Below are positions 35,461 to 49,093 of a DNA stretch of 64,000 nucleotides, piece by piece. Under the pieces are notes generated by a model that saw only the letters and a program-made list of their open reading frames with translations, had not been told where the DNA came from and did no database searches. Position 1 is the first letter of the stretch. Every line of letters starts with the position of its first letter. The DNA comes from Torreya grandis. Lineage: Eukaryota > Streptophyta > Pinopsida > Cupressales > Taxaceae. The position numbers were made by a program, and so were the translations under genes. Location: positions 2,398,501 through 2,462,500 of the forward strand of contig JARHVA010001923.1 in assembly GCA_037957365.1 (NCBI GenBank). Direction: 5' to 3'.

Positions 35461-38400
35461 CTATTCATCGAATAACCTCCCTCTCTTTGCCTTCCTCAAA
35501 GAAGACTCTCCTTTTGATGCCATACTAGTAGATGGAGACCCATCTAATGTCTTGGATTGCTCCAAGGTCAGACTAAAAATCCTATGCTCATAGCTTGCTT
35601 GCAGCCAAACTTGTTCACATACAAGTATTATCACAAAATTAACATAAAATACATTCAACTAATTATTAAGAAATTAATTTTAAACTACAATAAAAAATCA
35701 TTTAATCATGCACTTATTGCAAGCTCATGGTCCTACTTAATCTATATTTTATGCTCAAACAAGTCAATGGAAAGCTTAGATATTTGAATAGGCATATAAA
35801 ATATGGGTGTAACATGAGAATTTTCCCTACTAATCATTTGACTAGGACTATCAGATGTCATAGGACAACCCTACATACACAATACATTCACATAAGTTAT
35901 ATTTTCCCCAAGTATGTAGTAAATTTTTTAAAACAAGTCTATTTTTACAATTCAAAATTACAAGTTAATATATATATATATTTTTCAATGTGTATGCAGA
36001 TGACATTGAAACAACAATGTCTATGTTTGTCTCATCTTGCAGAGAGCGAGGAGTGTCTACTTGAGCCATTAACTATTCATGTAAATAATATCTCACTTAC
36101 TTTTATATAAAGTATCAAAGATATATATGGAAAGTTTTTCTCAATATAAACCAAGATATATATGGAAATGTATTTAAACATGAATATAATGAAAAGACAA
36201 TGTAAACCAAGAATCATGGAAGAGTAACTGCCATGCAATGTGTAATGGCCAAGAATAACAAAGTATGAAGTGTGAGTGGAAGAGTAGGAGGTGGAAAAAA
36301 TAGTAATACATGTAGGAAATGTAATATAAATATTATATGTTGGAGGTAACATAAAATTTTTAATACATGTAGGAAGTGTGAGCGGAATATTAGGAGGTGG
36401 AAATAATAGTAGCACTTCGAGAAGGCAGAGTTAGGGAGAGAAAAGGAATAAGAGACATATCAAAAACTCTTTGCTTACTTGTAAAGTTTCTTTGGATATA
36501 GTAAACTACAAATAAGTGTTTAGAGGTTTACTAACAATCCTATGGTGTTCATATATCTAGTCAGAGAAGATTCAAGTCAATGCTCTATAGGTTTAAAGTG
36601 GTGAAACCCAAGTTTCAATACTCTGTCTTTAGGCACATTCAAAAAGAGGAGAATATAGTCAATTTAAAGTTCCATTATAAATGATTGAAATATGAGTAAG
36701 GGATAGAGTATCTATATGAAATGAATTTAAACAAATTGAAAGTCTCAATATTATTAATAAAATGAAAAATATATGGGAAGACTATTTATAGCCCAATTAG
36801 TAACAATTCTGAGTTTGCATAGTCATAAAGAAAGACCATATAGAGTTCTTGGAAATAGAGTTGAGGATTTAAGGTATTGTGAATGTTGTGGGATGTTATT
36901 TTTCCATATGTGTGATTCTTTAAATTTCTCTAAAATTAAGGTAAAAGGTCTTAAGGGTTTATTTAGTCCTATTTGTTGACATAGACATGTTGGAGGGGTA
37001 TATAAATTTTGTAAAACTACATGTTAGGAGTGATTTAATATTAAGAAATGAAAATTAATAGTATGATGAGATGTTTGGGGTAAGGTAAAATTAATTTCAA
37101 GCCTTAAAATATTTTATAAGGGTCAAAAGGTCATTCTAGCTCATTTATTATCCTCTCAGGTAAGTGCAGGACTAAGACAACACCAGTTAGGGTTTGAAAT
37201 TGGAAAATGAGATAACAAGTGATTTAACTAATGGAAATTCATTAAAATTTGTGTAAATGTGTATTTAAATAGGAGGAAGAGGATTTTGAAGGTTTAAATT
37301 CAATTTTAGTTTTTATGGTATGATTTCATAGTCAATAGCCTTGAATTAGGCCTAGGAGACCTAATTAATCATGAGGGGTGTTGAGTTAGGTGTTCTCCAA
37401 AGAGAGTTAAATTATGAAAGTACCTACATGAGATATTTGATGTAAAGGGGTATCTAAATGTGGGTTTGGTTTGGTTTGAATCTTTTTAGTTTACTTATAA
37501 TAAGGAGGTTTACCTCAAAAAAGGGTTAGTAGAAAGAAGGTGTCAAAGAGGAAAAAAGAGTTAACTGAAGAGTTGAAGCTTGGGGGTTGTGTAGAATGGT
37601 TGGATGCATGAACTGAGATATAATTGAGTAGGTAGATGGTATTAGTAGTATTGAGTAAGGATAAAATAAAAGTAGCATGTAGACCTATGAAAATGCATAA
37701 GAAGATTGTAAAGAATAGAGTAAGGATAAAGAGAGAGAACTTGAAAATAGAGTATGAACTGAGGAGGTTGATGTTAAAAGAAAATATTGTAGAGATAGTT
37801 AATTAGTGAAATGACTTCAAGTAGAGAAGGAGGATTAAGTGAATAAAAGGAGGCTTAAAATACATTGAGCAAGTAAGAGTAAACAAAAAAGACCTAGTAA
37901 ATATAAATTGATCAAATAGATAAAGAGGTTGAAAATAAAAGACAAAGGACAAGAAAAGATCAAAGCTGGGTATTTGGTACAAGTAAGTGTGTGTTTCTAT
38001 CCATATTATGGAATCTTATTAGAACCTATGCATCAAGATACTTGATAGATAAATTTAACTTAAACTTACAAGGCAAATATACATAGACTAAATATACATA
38101 GAGCATAAGATTAACTCAAAATTTTACCTCTGTATAAGTAAAAGGTGTCATCCTAATAGAGATAGATGTAGTAGTGGATGGGCCAGCATCTGGATCCAAA
38201 AATATAAATAATGGTTGCATCAAATTAAATGATGTAAATATCATCTATGATGATGAAGACACCATCACCTCCTACAACATAAAAAATGACATACATATTA
38301 TTCAATTTATATGTAAATTAATTGTTACATAAATTAAATTTTAAATATAACTTAAATTTAACATGACATTTATATAAAATATACCTACATCTATGTAGTG

Positions 38401-39585
38401 GCTGATGTCTACACACCAAATGTGCATTCTAAAAACTCATCACTCATAAGAATATTATCCAATCCCTCTAAACCAATAGCACCATCATAATCATAAGGTC
38501 TAGTGAGCATAACTCCATAATAACTATAAGGGTGGGGTAGGGTATGCACACTAGGTGGCATATCTATAACATCAGTATGTAAGAGCTTATTCATATGCTA
38601 AATGAGTGTATCAGTGAGTGAAATAAGAGAATACAGAGTATCAATATCCATGACCTATTGAACTACATAAAGGATCTTAGGATCAAGTGGCTTTTGGATC
38701 AGATACTTGTAGGATGATTAGGTGCATGATGTGCACCTGGTCGATTCTACATAGATCTTTTCTCTTGGCCCTAAAACTCACTATAATAAAAATAGTTTTA
38801 AATCTCATTGAGGACAAACTCATAGTAGAGTTTCCTCAAAAAATATAATAGGACCTCACGGTTGTTACACAGTGGATAATCAAACACCATCTACCATTGA
38901 TCCCAAAAATTGGTTGTGATTAAATTATGTTGGCAGTGATGGATTAGAAAAAATTTAGCAGTAACTAAAAATGATCCATTAGTGGGTGGTCAATGAATAA
39001 GGCATAAATAGAGGATTTTTATATTTATTTATTTATTTATTCTTAAACTCAAGTGCTGATAATTTTTTATCATAATAAGCCCTACAACTATCGCAATATG
39101 AAGCCCATCTATCAATTTGACCTAATAATGTCTCTAGGGAATTGGCTAGATGGGTGTGGTGGGTGTTGGAGGAAGTGGGATCCCTCATTCTCCTAATTAA
39201 TCTTCAATTTCAATTTTATTTCCCACAATGTTGTCAACTAGACTCTCTTGACTGCCTAGGGGATTTTTTAGAACTATAGGAGGGTTAAGTAGAGGGATAG
39301 GAGTAAGAGGGTCTTGTGGAGGGTTAGGTTGAAGGGGGTTAGGAGGAGGAATAAGAGGGTTCTATGGAGGGCTAGGTAGAATAAAATGAGAGTTAGCAAG
39401 ATAGGCTATTCAAAACAAATAAATTATAACTAAAAATTATGGTTAAATAATGAAAATAACTAGAATTTAGGGTTAAAAAGTGTAGATTTTTAGTAGTTAC
39501 CTCTTCTACATGGTAACATCATCGATTAGTGGCTTCTTGGGATAAATTAACTAGCTTCATATCAAGATTTGGTCTCCCTCACACA
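35461..39585 (-). pseudogene. Decayed multi-exon gene, candidate second transposon gene
   Basis: Minus-strand relic of unknown family, pieced together from protein-like readings next to splice-like sites. First is an exon reading RPNLDMKLVNLSQEATNR that ends at a GAG/GTAACT donor at 39501. An exon from 39405 after an AG has a Pro-rich stretch (NPLIPPPNPLQPNPPQDPL), then ETLLGQIDRWASYCDSC and MVFDYPLCNNREVLLYFL. The frame at 38409-38720 includes YDYDGAIGLEGLDNILM. A 38131-38277 exon between AG and GT reads LDPDAGPSTTTSISIRM. Small pieces follow at about 35990-36072 and 35740-35867. A basic C-terminus (GESSLRKAKRGRLFDE, stop at 35461) ends it. Frames are broken by stops and indels. The exon model is inference. 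Confidence 0.45.
36268..36420 (+). repeat. About 100-bp purine-rich tandem duplication
   Basis: 'aagtgtgagtggaagagta' with 'ggaggtggaaa' near 36268-36320 recurs at about 36372-36415. Two copies, purine-rich. It lies in what would be an intron of the minus-strand relic. Confidence 0.6.
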
Positions 39586-39676
39586 AAAAGTGATAATAGA
39601 AGGTGAGGATAACAAAGGAAACTCAAATGCAAAATGATTAATTTGCATTCAAGTTTTCTTTTTTCTTTTTTTTGGT

Positions 39677-39845
39677 GACACGGATAAAGTGATCGCATTA
39701 TTTAAAAAAATAACATGATTACATTATTATTTAAAATAACATGATCACATTATGGCTTGATAATTACCAAGCCATAATTTAAATAATGCAATCACACTAT
39801 TTAAATAATGTATTTGCATTATTTATCAACATGATCACATTACTA
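39677..39845. repeat. Palindromic TAATGTGATCA cluster 3 (candidate right terminus)
   Basis: Contains at least six variants of the motif (gtgatcgcattatt, taacatgattaca, taacatgatcaca, atgcaatcacac, aacatgatcaca) plus an inverted repeat tggcttg...caagcca at about 39752-39775. The first recognised exon of the minus-strand relic begins about 90 bp to its left. Confidence 0.85.
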
Positions 39846-40800
39846 AAAATGTCCATGGAATTATCCCTCAACTCTATGCTCTTACCTATTAGTTTGCACC
39901 CACTCCCTTAAGGGTGCATCTAAGGTTCATCAAATTGCCCTCAGGGGCATTAGCCTGTGATTGTTGGCTCGTAACAACCTACAGTTCTCAACACATCACT
40001 TTTTCAAAGCATTAAAAATTTTAGCATAATAAATTTTTCATTCATTATGAATAATTTAATATTATTGTGTCTTACAATGCCTACTCAAATAGAGGAAAAA
40101 TTTAAACACTCCTTTTCAACCACTTCCATGTCTAAATGGACTTCAGACTAATTTCTAGCAAACTGTGCATAATTAAGCCAATAAATCACCTAAACATACC
40201 AAATTCATCTACACATTGGACATAAGTGCCTATAATTATGTCAAGGCATCCCTATTTAGGGTAATACCATGTATGCAATGATAACTTCTCATGGATTCAT
40301 CCTCAATCAACTAACAACAAAGAAAACTGATGTTTTTGACCAATTAAGTGGGGCACTTAACCTAATTCTTAAAATGACCAAAATACTAAGTAGAATTAAC
40401 TAACTAATTAAATCAAATTAAATTATTAAGTGAAAATTCCATGTTGAATTAGTGAACATGTAAATTTTTAAAATGAATTTTCAATAAATATGAGGTCATG
40501 ATGATGTCATCATCCTCCAAGTCAAAAATTACAAAATATCAACATAAATTCTATAAAAATTATAAATGTTGAGCCATGCCTCCATAAATGCATAATTAAA
40601 TCCATCATTAATTGGATTTAAACTCCCAACCTTAACCCTATCCTAACTACATGTGGGTTAGAGTTAGTTGAAAACCTATAAATATAAGTGTCATGACCAT
40701 TCATAACCAAGATTTTGTGTGCAAATAAATAATTCCAAATTATTATGAAAACTTAAAGTATAAATTTGAAATTATTGATTGAAAATAACAAAGGGCTCTT
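39846..40800. other. Non-genic region
   Basis: No gene or repeat recognised between palindrome cluster 3 and the family-A copy. Confidence 0.4.
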
Positions 40801-42400
40801 GTTGTTGTGCCTGAGATGTATCAAGCATGGTTTGGTGTCTAGCCTTAGATGTTAGTATCAATTAGATGATTCTACCCATGTCTTTGGGATATTGATAGAG
40901 TCATTAATGAAAATTGGACAAGGCTTTAACTTGGTCAGGATCTACCCCATTAAGTTATTTTATATCAATTATATCTAGACTATCATAATTATCCTTGTTA
41001 TAATGTTTATTTTTTTATCTTGATTTTCATGTTCTAATGGAGGAATAACAACATAATCATCTGTTTGAAAATATTTATGAATAACTACATCATTAAAAGA
41101 AGAAGAGACATTTATTGTATCCATTTTTGTTGAGGTATAAGGAATCTAATTATTCTGTATATGGGTCCCACTTAGTCTAGCACCATGTCTTAGAGGGACA
41201 AGGCAACTAGATGTCCTAGTTGGAAAAGGATGGATCACACAAGTATGTAGAAAGCTAGGGCCAAAACTGAAAATATGTATTGTATTTTGTATGAGGAATT
41301 CATAGTTAAGATCTAAAACCCTAATACCAAAATATGAAACCTTATAAGTATGAAACCCTAAGGGAAACCTAGGGTTTTTCATAATTATGTGTATGGATTC
41401 CATAATATGTTTTACCCTAACTTGGTTTTCTAACCTTAATAGGATAGAAAATTTAAATATAATTTAGATATTAAGATATGGCATTAAATCATGAATTTAA
41501 ATGTAAAATAATAAAATTTATTAAAATGATTTGATAAGTGGCATATGATAAATATAGTAAGTATAACAAAGGGATAAGTACTTAGCTTTTTAGGTTATCA
41601 ATCTGAATGTGACTATATTTTTGAAGTTGAAATTAGACTATTCATCAAATTTAGGAATTGTATTTCTATCTACACAGGGTTAGTTTTGTCAATCAGGTTA
41701 ACATCACCAATCGATACTGATTTGGGTTGGTCAAGATTGCCCTGTGTGGAAATGAGGGACTGTGACCCATACATTCACCTTTGTATGTCTCTATATGATT
41801 TGTATGTGCAATTTCGAGCCTTGATGATGTGTTCAACTCCATAAATCAGCGTTCTTCACCTTGAAATCCTAGGTGTGCTTGTGAAGGATACAAATATGTA
41901 AAAATTAGTAAATTTTAATGGGATAATATTATCCCAATCACCCTCATCTAATGATTGACTATTGCTTACATATTTGATACTCCAAAGAGTGAAATTAAGC
42001 CATACATAGTTATCCCACCTAGTGTGATTTTGAAATTGTGTTCCTCTACTATATGTATACCCCTAATGATTTTGATTTAATACTTCAAAATGCTTAATTT
42101 TGCTTATATTTAGTGTGCTTTAAACTTATATTTTGAATACTCCTATTGACAAACTGACAATTTGAGAAGAATAGAGTAGATTTTCTCAAAGTTCAATAAC
42201 ATAAACACGTATTCAAGTTAAGTGCCAAGTCCATTTTGAATGATACATTGGGTTTTTTTTATGATTCCGAATGGGTGATTTATTATGCCACCCCTAAGGA
42301 AATGTTTGATTTTAAAAAGTAACTATTTCTAGGAGCATTTTAGATCCAACCATATCAAGTCAATATCAAATAATTACGGTTACCAAAATTGACAAACTAA
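40800..42400 (-). repeat. Dispersed repeat family A, copy A2
   Basis: Reverse complement of the family. The left part (41150-41450, 'gaaaccctaagg', 'cctagggtttttc') matches 56750-57000; the middle (41640-42190) matches A1, A3, A4 and A5; the right part (42190-42350) matches about 480-680 of A1. It is the longest copy seen, suggesting a unit above 1.2 kb. The left edge is the least certain. The antisense frames here are not coding. Confidence 0.6.
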
Positions 42401-43380
42401 CATATGTACATGTTGACTAAAATGAGGTTCTAAAGATTTTTATGTAGGATATTTAAAAGGTTTAAAATAGACAATAAGGTTATTTTAGGTATGTAACATC
42501 ATAATGGAAGGGTCAACTCATAAGATGGCATGTAAGTGTGAGATAATGGTAGATTAATATTGTTTGTGTGTTGAATTTATGCATGATAAATGTGTACCAT
42601 TCTTGCCATTTCTAAGTAATTAATAACATTTTTTGTTTACACAAGGGGAAACATGTAAGGAGAGTCATCAATAGATAAGAATGCACCTATTTTTTAGAAA
42701 ATTGTGAAGAAGTTCACTTACCTAAACTAATCAGAGGAGGATGAGGTAACAAGAGGCATTACGAAAGAGGAGTTACAGAGTATGCAACTAGAAGCTATGG
42801 TATGCACCTAAATTAAAGAGGTATTCTAAGTGATTGGTGAAGATAAAAATATACCAAATAAATTAAAAAAATATAATTAATTCTAAAATAATCCTTAAAC
42901 TAATAGAATAATAAAAATGTCATACACACAAGATTACATAGTACACATGATTTAACCTACAAAAAAAAATTGTGGAAAAAAATAGCATGACTCCTTATTT
43001 ATTGTAATACTTCATTTTTCTCAATAACATAATTTACTTTCAAATTTTACTTTTCCCCTACTATATCTGCAAGTATATATAAGCACATCAATAGGTAATA
43101 GTAAAAGCAGTATTGTATTACCATGGGTACCAAAACCATGGGATATATAAAAGATGGGCTAAAATAACCCACATACATACAAATATGTTCCAAAACAATT
43201 GGGCATTGCCTTGAGCCCTGATGGTAGATACCCACCCCTAGGCCCCTAGATCAGTCTATAGCTATCAATTTATCTTGATGTAAGGGGGAAGTCCACATTT
43301 TGGGTCTATAATCTAGTACAATGTAAAATATTAAAAATATACAACACATTTCCAATAATATCTAGCTTGTTGAATATTTT
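42401..43380. other. Non-genic region, may include a Copia 3' LTR
   Basis: No coding feature. The part near 43250-43380, just 3' of the minus-strand Copia RNase H, should contain the 3' LTR if it survives, but no partner LTR or clear purine tract was identified. Confidence 0.35.
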
Positions 43381-45690
43381 CCATAGGTTAACCACATTAT
43401 CATACCCTTATTAGTTAGGGGAATCTATGCCCATTGATTTTATACACCAAGAAAATTCCTTAGTACACATAACCTTTGTCAGTGAATTAACAATGTTCTC
43501 ACTTGTGTCCATTTTCTCTAATAATGTCTTATTCTCCTCCACAATTTCCCTTACAAGATAGTATAACACATCAATGTGTTTCATTCTAGAGTGATATTTA
43601 GGGTTCATTTCTAGACAAATTAAACTTTTAGAGTCCCGATCTATCCTTACAACCTTTTAAACAAATCTAATAATGGAAATTAACATTTGAATCCAAACTA
43701 GTTCCTTGATTACTTGAGTGTCTTCTATTTACTCAGCCTATGTGGTAGATATCAAAACACTATCTTAACTTTTTATCATCCAAATTATAGTTCCACCAAA
43801 TAATTTAAAACACATATGCACTAGTATATATGTGACAATAAATATCTCTAGCCTAGTTTGAATCCAAAAAACTATGTAGATTCAAATTTTTAATCTCACT
43901 AGCATTACCCTGATAGCATATTGCATAGTCTGACATCCCAAGAAAATATTTAAAGATTCTATTCACCACAATCTAATTTTCATTTCTTAGATTCAACATA
44001 AATCTACTCACTACTCCCACTGCATGAGTAATTTTAGGTTTTGTACAAATAATTGCATACATAAAACTACCAAAAAAACTAGCATACGTGAGTAAAAGAT
44101 GTCCTCAATTTCTTATTTTATTTTAGGACATTAATTAACATATAAATTTTGACCAATAGTAAAAGGAGTACTATACTTTTTACATTCCTGCATCTTAAAT
44201 GTTTATAGTATTATCTCAATGTACTTCATTTGATTTAACCACAATTTCTTATTTACCTAATCCCTTTTAATTTCCATGCCCAAGATGTATTTTATAGCAC
44301 CAAGATTTGTTATATCAAATTGAGATGATAATTGAGACTTGACATATCATTTCCTTATTATTACCAATTAATAACATGTCATCCATGAATAATACTATGA
44401 TATGAAATTTTTCACCTACTTGTATAAAATAAATACATAAATTAGCATTGCTCCTTCCCAACCCAGTCCCAACACATACCTATCATATTTTTAGTCCCAC
44501 ATTCTTAGTGATTACTTCAATTTCTACATATATATTTTTAGCCTGCACACCAAATCCTCCTTTCCATTTATATTAAATATATTTGGTTTTATCATGCATA
44601 TTTCCTCCTCAAGATCACCATGTATAAAATTTATCTTTACATCCATTTGTTCTATTTTCAAATCAAAATTAGAAACAAAAGCTACAAGAAATTGAATTGA
44701 ATGTATCAATAGAAAAAATCACTAAAATTGATTTCCTCTACCTAATATAATACCTTTACTACTAGGTGAGCTTTATACTTCTCCATTTTCCCATCTGTAT
44801 TTTACTTATTTTTAAATACTCATTTTCAGCCAAAAAGTTTTCTTCCGGGAGTTAATTTCACCATGTCCCATGTATGATTTTTATCTAAAGACTCCATTTA
44901 ATATTCAATATTTTTCTTCCAAGAATTAGTTTATTTTGAGATAAAATCCTACTTTATAGTCTTGGGGTCTTTATCAATAAAAAACAAACTTAAGAAAAAA
45001 AATACATAACAAAAATCAAGAGGATTATACTTATCAGGTGACCTTCTCAACCGATATGATAATCTCAAGATTGGAGTTTCTAGTTTTACATTATTTGGTT
45101 CCTCCTCAAATCCATTTGAATCTTCCTCTTATAAATCATACTATGGTTCATATTATGTAATTTCTTTGAATTAATACACTTCATCTCCATCTTGTTCTTC
45201 AAACTGAATATGTTTACATTCATCATTTGGTTGTCCTTATTTTAGAACCCCTTTTACTTCTCTAACAATAATGTTGAGACTATAAATAGTCTTCTTCATT
45301 TTAGGGTTCCACAACTTAGATCCAATCACACTAGTACCATATCCAATAAATTTACACTTTTCTAATTTTTTGTCAAGTTGTTCCTTTTTTTCCTTTGGAA
45401 TATAATATAACCATCACAACAAAAATATATAAGATGTTTGAGAGAGGGTTTCTTACTAGTCCATGCTTCTAATCTAGTTTTATCGATCAAGGTTGATGTG
45501 GGTGATCTAATGATCAATTATCAAGCAATTATGATTTATTCTAACCAAAAATTGATTTCTAATATTTAAGCAATGAGATGCATCTCACCTTATCAATTGT
45601 ATTTATATTCATTCTTGATAGAACTCCATTATTCTATGGTGTATATGGAGTTTTTCTTTCTAGATATATAGTCTATTAGAGTGTAAATCA
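43381..45690 (-). pseudogene. Ty1/Copia pol relic (integrase, RT, RNase H)
   Basis: Minus-strand order is correct for Copia. The integrase C-terminal region lies at about 45270-45660 (TPYTPxNNGVLSRMN, IPKEKKEQLDKKLEKC, then KLWNPKMKK). The reverse transcriptase has LKIEQMDVKINFIHGDLEEE at 44600-44680 and FMDDMLLIGN near 44360-44390, the Copia form of the YxDD box with Phe for Tyr. RNase H reads KHIDVLYYLVREIVEE at 43525-43580 and ends in a typical LTKVM...GID tail at 43411. Gag and the integrase N-terminus are absent to the right. Numerous stops. Confidence 0.9.
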
Positions 45691-47400
45691 TAGAAAATAT
45701 ACATGTTTCAAATAATTAGGGAGATTAAAAAAGTGGAAGAGATGGATAAAGTGCCAACATGAGAGATATTAGTAGAAGAAGCTAAGAAAGGATAGGAGTT
45801 TCCATGAACACAACTATAAATTATTGAGTGTGGTAGAGATGATGGAAAGACACTAATGTCCAAGGACATGCCAAGATATAAGAAAACGAGGAGTGTAATT
45901 CAATCCATGTAGAGTAGATGCCTACTACCCAAAGGAATAAATATGAATATAATTTAAACCAAAACTATAGACTTATCCTAGAGACAACCAAGTATCACAT
46001 CAAACATAAGAATGATGTGAAGGCATATAATATGGAGCAACATTGGGGAAAACTAGCCAAATTACATAGAGTATGCTCTATGTCAAAGGGATGAGACACA
46101 AATGATGTATGTTATGGTAGATCCGAAGAATAAAGCTAAGAAAACACATGAGAATGAAAATATGTGCAAAAAGATAAAATATTCAATAAAAAAGATAAAG
46201 GAAAGATAAGAGTAGAGGTCTAGCTAAAATGAATTTCAATAGAAAAGGATAAGTTGTGTGTTATTCTACAAGAGTTGGTAAAGGTGTAAGAATATGCATA
46301 AGGTGTAAGAACATCATACACTCATAGATGGGTGCAGAGGAGGAATCCTAGAGAGAGCATGCATTTTATTGTCTATGATATAGAGGATACATAAGATAAT
46401 TTCATAATAAATCATCTTGTAGCTAACTAGAAGGGTGAAATATTCATTTTTCATGACATAAGGAATCCAATAGGGGAAAGTAGAAGAGTAAAGGATTATT
46501 AGATTTTAGTTAACAAGGAGATCAAAATTATCACTGCACATGAAATTGATAAGTTTCCAAAGGAAATAACTAAGAAAAAATAGTTTGAAGATAATAAGAG
46601 GTGATTGATGGGAATCTCAGTTGAAGCACACAAAATAAAGAGTGCAACAATGAAGGAAAAAAAAAGCGAATGTATGGGAGTCAATAGATCCCATAGTAAT
46701 TTGCATGCCACTAAGGACATCAATCAAAATAAAGTGGAGAATGATGACTATAATGGTAATACCATACAAACACACCTTGTAGAAGGCATGATGAGGGATG
46801 GATTGAAAGTATGCCTAATTTCTACAAAAAATTAATGAAGGATGAAATTGAATGCATTAGAGGAAAGGTATATGGTGCTCATGAGTTAAGGATAAAAAGG
46901 TACATGAACCCTTTTATGGAGGTGGATCTATGATTATGGGCAAGGACTTAAAAATATAAGGAAGAATAGGAGAGAGGTGTAAAGAATAGGTTGTGTAAAG
47001 TACACAAGAGAAGTATTGAAGGAACTAGGAGAAGGTGGATGTTTAAATGTGGAAATTAATCCACAAGGGTGAAGAAGAGAATGAATAAAAGGAGATAAGG
47101 TGTCAAAACTAGGTAGAGGAGGATGTTTTATGGCCCATTTAGATTTTAGAAGCAAAATAATCACATAACAAGCATACTTAGGTAACAAATCAAGCATAAG
47201 TGAACACCATGGCCTTGGAAACTACCCAAAATGGTGGTTATACCACTCAAACCCTACTTGTAATTAGGCTTACATTTTAATTGTTTGTGGATTTTGATTC
47301 ATGAGCATCTCAAGAGAATTAGAAATCTTACATCACAAAAAAAAGATTCAGTCAGTTGAAGAATTTTTTAACCCTAAATTTATATATGTGGGGTTATCTA
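45691..47400. other. Purine-rich region without recognisable gene
   Basis: Plus strand strongly A/G-rich, which creates coding-like lysine/glutamate peptides (for example 46605-46835), but stops are frequent and no domain motif appears. Composition resembles 37500-37960 and 51640-52020, so it may be another repeat class. Confidence 0.4.
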
Positions 47401-47419
47401 TGGTTAAGGGTATTATATT

Positions 47420-48703
47420 ATATTTTACACAAGGATGGTAAACCAACCTAATGAGCAAGCCAATTAATATAAAACTTGAAAAATAACATTCTAAATTTAT
47501 ACAATTGGGATTGCTAAAAATATTAAAGTATAACTATTGATAGATATTGTAATGAGTTGGAAATAAATGATACTTAGTTGGTTTACTTTGTCCATGCAAG
47601 TCTAATCTAAAATAAAATAGAAGTGAATTAGAAGAAGATCCCATACTATTCATCAGATTCTAGGAATATTATTTTTGTAGCCTCAAATGCTTATGCCATA
47701 TCTAGACAGTTGCTTTAATGCAAGTGTCTAACTTTGACACAAGTGTCATATATAGAATACTTATTGGATATGAATGAAATCAACTAGATTATTCTAGGTT
47801 TTATGTCTCATTTCTTTTGATATATTTAGATCATTCACATAGGCTATCACTCTTTTTATATGATCATACCCTATCTCTTCACCCTTGGACTAACTATGAT
47901 AAAAATGGGTCAGTGGGCTCATGGGGTCAAGCTTCCCCAAGAACCCCCCTTCAATGGGAATTGTCTACATATATGATCTAATGAAGAGAGCTTCAAATTT
48001 ATGTAGTTATCCCCTACATGTTGTATTTTGTGTGCATAAGGATTCAATGTGTAATAAGTAAAGATAAATAATGAACTATCTTGGAACTTGGAAAATATGG
48101 ATCATGAATTACTCTTTGAATGTTTTAGACCTCTATAAGTACTACTCTTATGATTGATATATAAATAGGGATAATTAGGGTAGGTTTACTCACTTGAATT
48201 CTTGATTGAGTGCTTCTTGGTATGTTGCCTTGTGATTTCTAGGTTTTTTCTAGGTTAAGAATGAAAGGGGGTTGATATTGTATATATATCAATCCCTTTT
48301 ATAAATATATTGCACTAAAACACTTATGATGAGCTTTAGATACATTTATTTTTCAACTTGGATGACTTTTGGGCACTATACACTTTGTATGAAAAGTAGA
48401 CACTTGTGTCAATACAAGTGTCTATCTAAGATGCAAGTGTCTAGGAATATATAAAATAAGTATAGATCTAGAACTAGTAGTGAAGGATAATAATCAAGTT
48501 TAGATATTTTTTCACAATGTTGAAGGCCTATTCATCAGAATCACAATGGTCAAACTAAGAGATAATAAATTAGCCATAATTAGATAGTGAATGTGAGCCT
48601 TTTAATAGTGTGTAGGTATATAACTAAAAGGTATAACTATGATAAGTATTCTCTAGGTGTAGAAGACTGAGGTACTACATAAAATCAGATTTTAGTATCT
48701 ACA
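47420..48703 (-). mobile_element. Family-B LTR, minus-strand copy
   Basis: Read on the minus strand it begins TGTAGATACTAAAATCTG after a clean polypurine tract and follows the family-B LTR at 10819 through 'cctcagtcttctacac', 'ggggataactacat', 'ccatgagcccact' and 'aaaccaactaagta' to about 'ccatccttgtgta'. Length about 1.28 kb, in agreement with the 5' copy and showing that the 15834 copy is truncated. Confidence 0.75.
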
Positions 48704-48717
48704 TGTCCCCCACCTTT
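48704..48717 (-). other. Polypurine tract of the minus-strand family-B element
   Basis: The minus strand reads aaaggtgggggaca directly before the LTR's TG. It is the best-preserved purine tract in family B and fixes the LTR start in the other copies. Confidence 0.8.
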
Positions 48718-49033
48718 AATATAGTAATGAAGTTTCTAGTTTAAAGGAAAGAAATACATATCTAGGTGTGTATAACATATCTTATCTTTGCATGATCCCA
48801 ACTTGAGTGCTTTTCTAGTGCTTGATATGCAACCAAGATCATGTCACAACATATAATTAGTGTGCAAAATCTGAAATTGAAATAATTTTAAATGCTTTAA
48901 AGTAGAAAGAGCATGGTTAGGAGTACACCTATTTGTCAATGCAACCATTTTTCCTTTTGGTAATTTAATTTTAAAGGATGCCTCATTATGAAGCATTAAA
49001 GTTGAGATTAGGATAATTATAAACATACAAGTG

Positions 49034-49034
49034 C

Positions 49035-49090
<56 letters not shown>
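49034..49090 (+). repeat. Compound (AT)n(AG)n microsatellite
   Basis: About 12 AT dinucleotides followed by about 16 AG dinucleotides. In the plus-strand family-B copy the equivalent site (about 15480) has only a short 'atctctctatt', so the run arose by local expansion. Confidence 0.95.

Positions 49091-49093
<3 letters not shown>

Noticed and set aside
36773..36979. Possible zinc-finger peptide (YCECCGMLFFHMC)
   Set aside because: Cys/His spacing fits no family I recognise; the frame is short and lies in sequence without other coding signal on that strand.
25512..39845. CRISPR-like array from regularly recurring palindromes
   Set aside because: Spacing is irregular, the motifs are AT-rich palindromes in a plant nuclear context, and there are no unique equal-length spacers.
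46605..46835. Lys-rich plus-strand frame in the purine-rich region
   Set aside because: A/G-rich composition produces such frames by chance; no domain, and neighbouring frames are broken.
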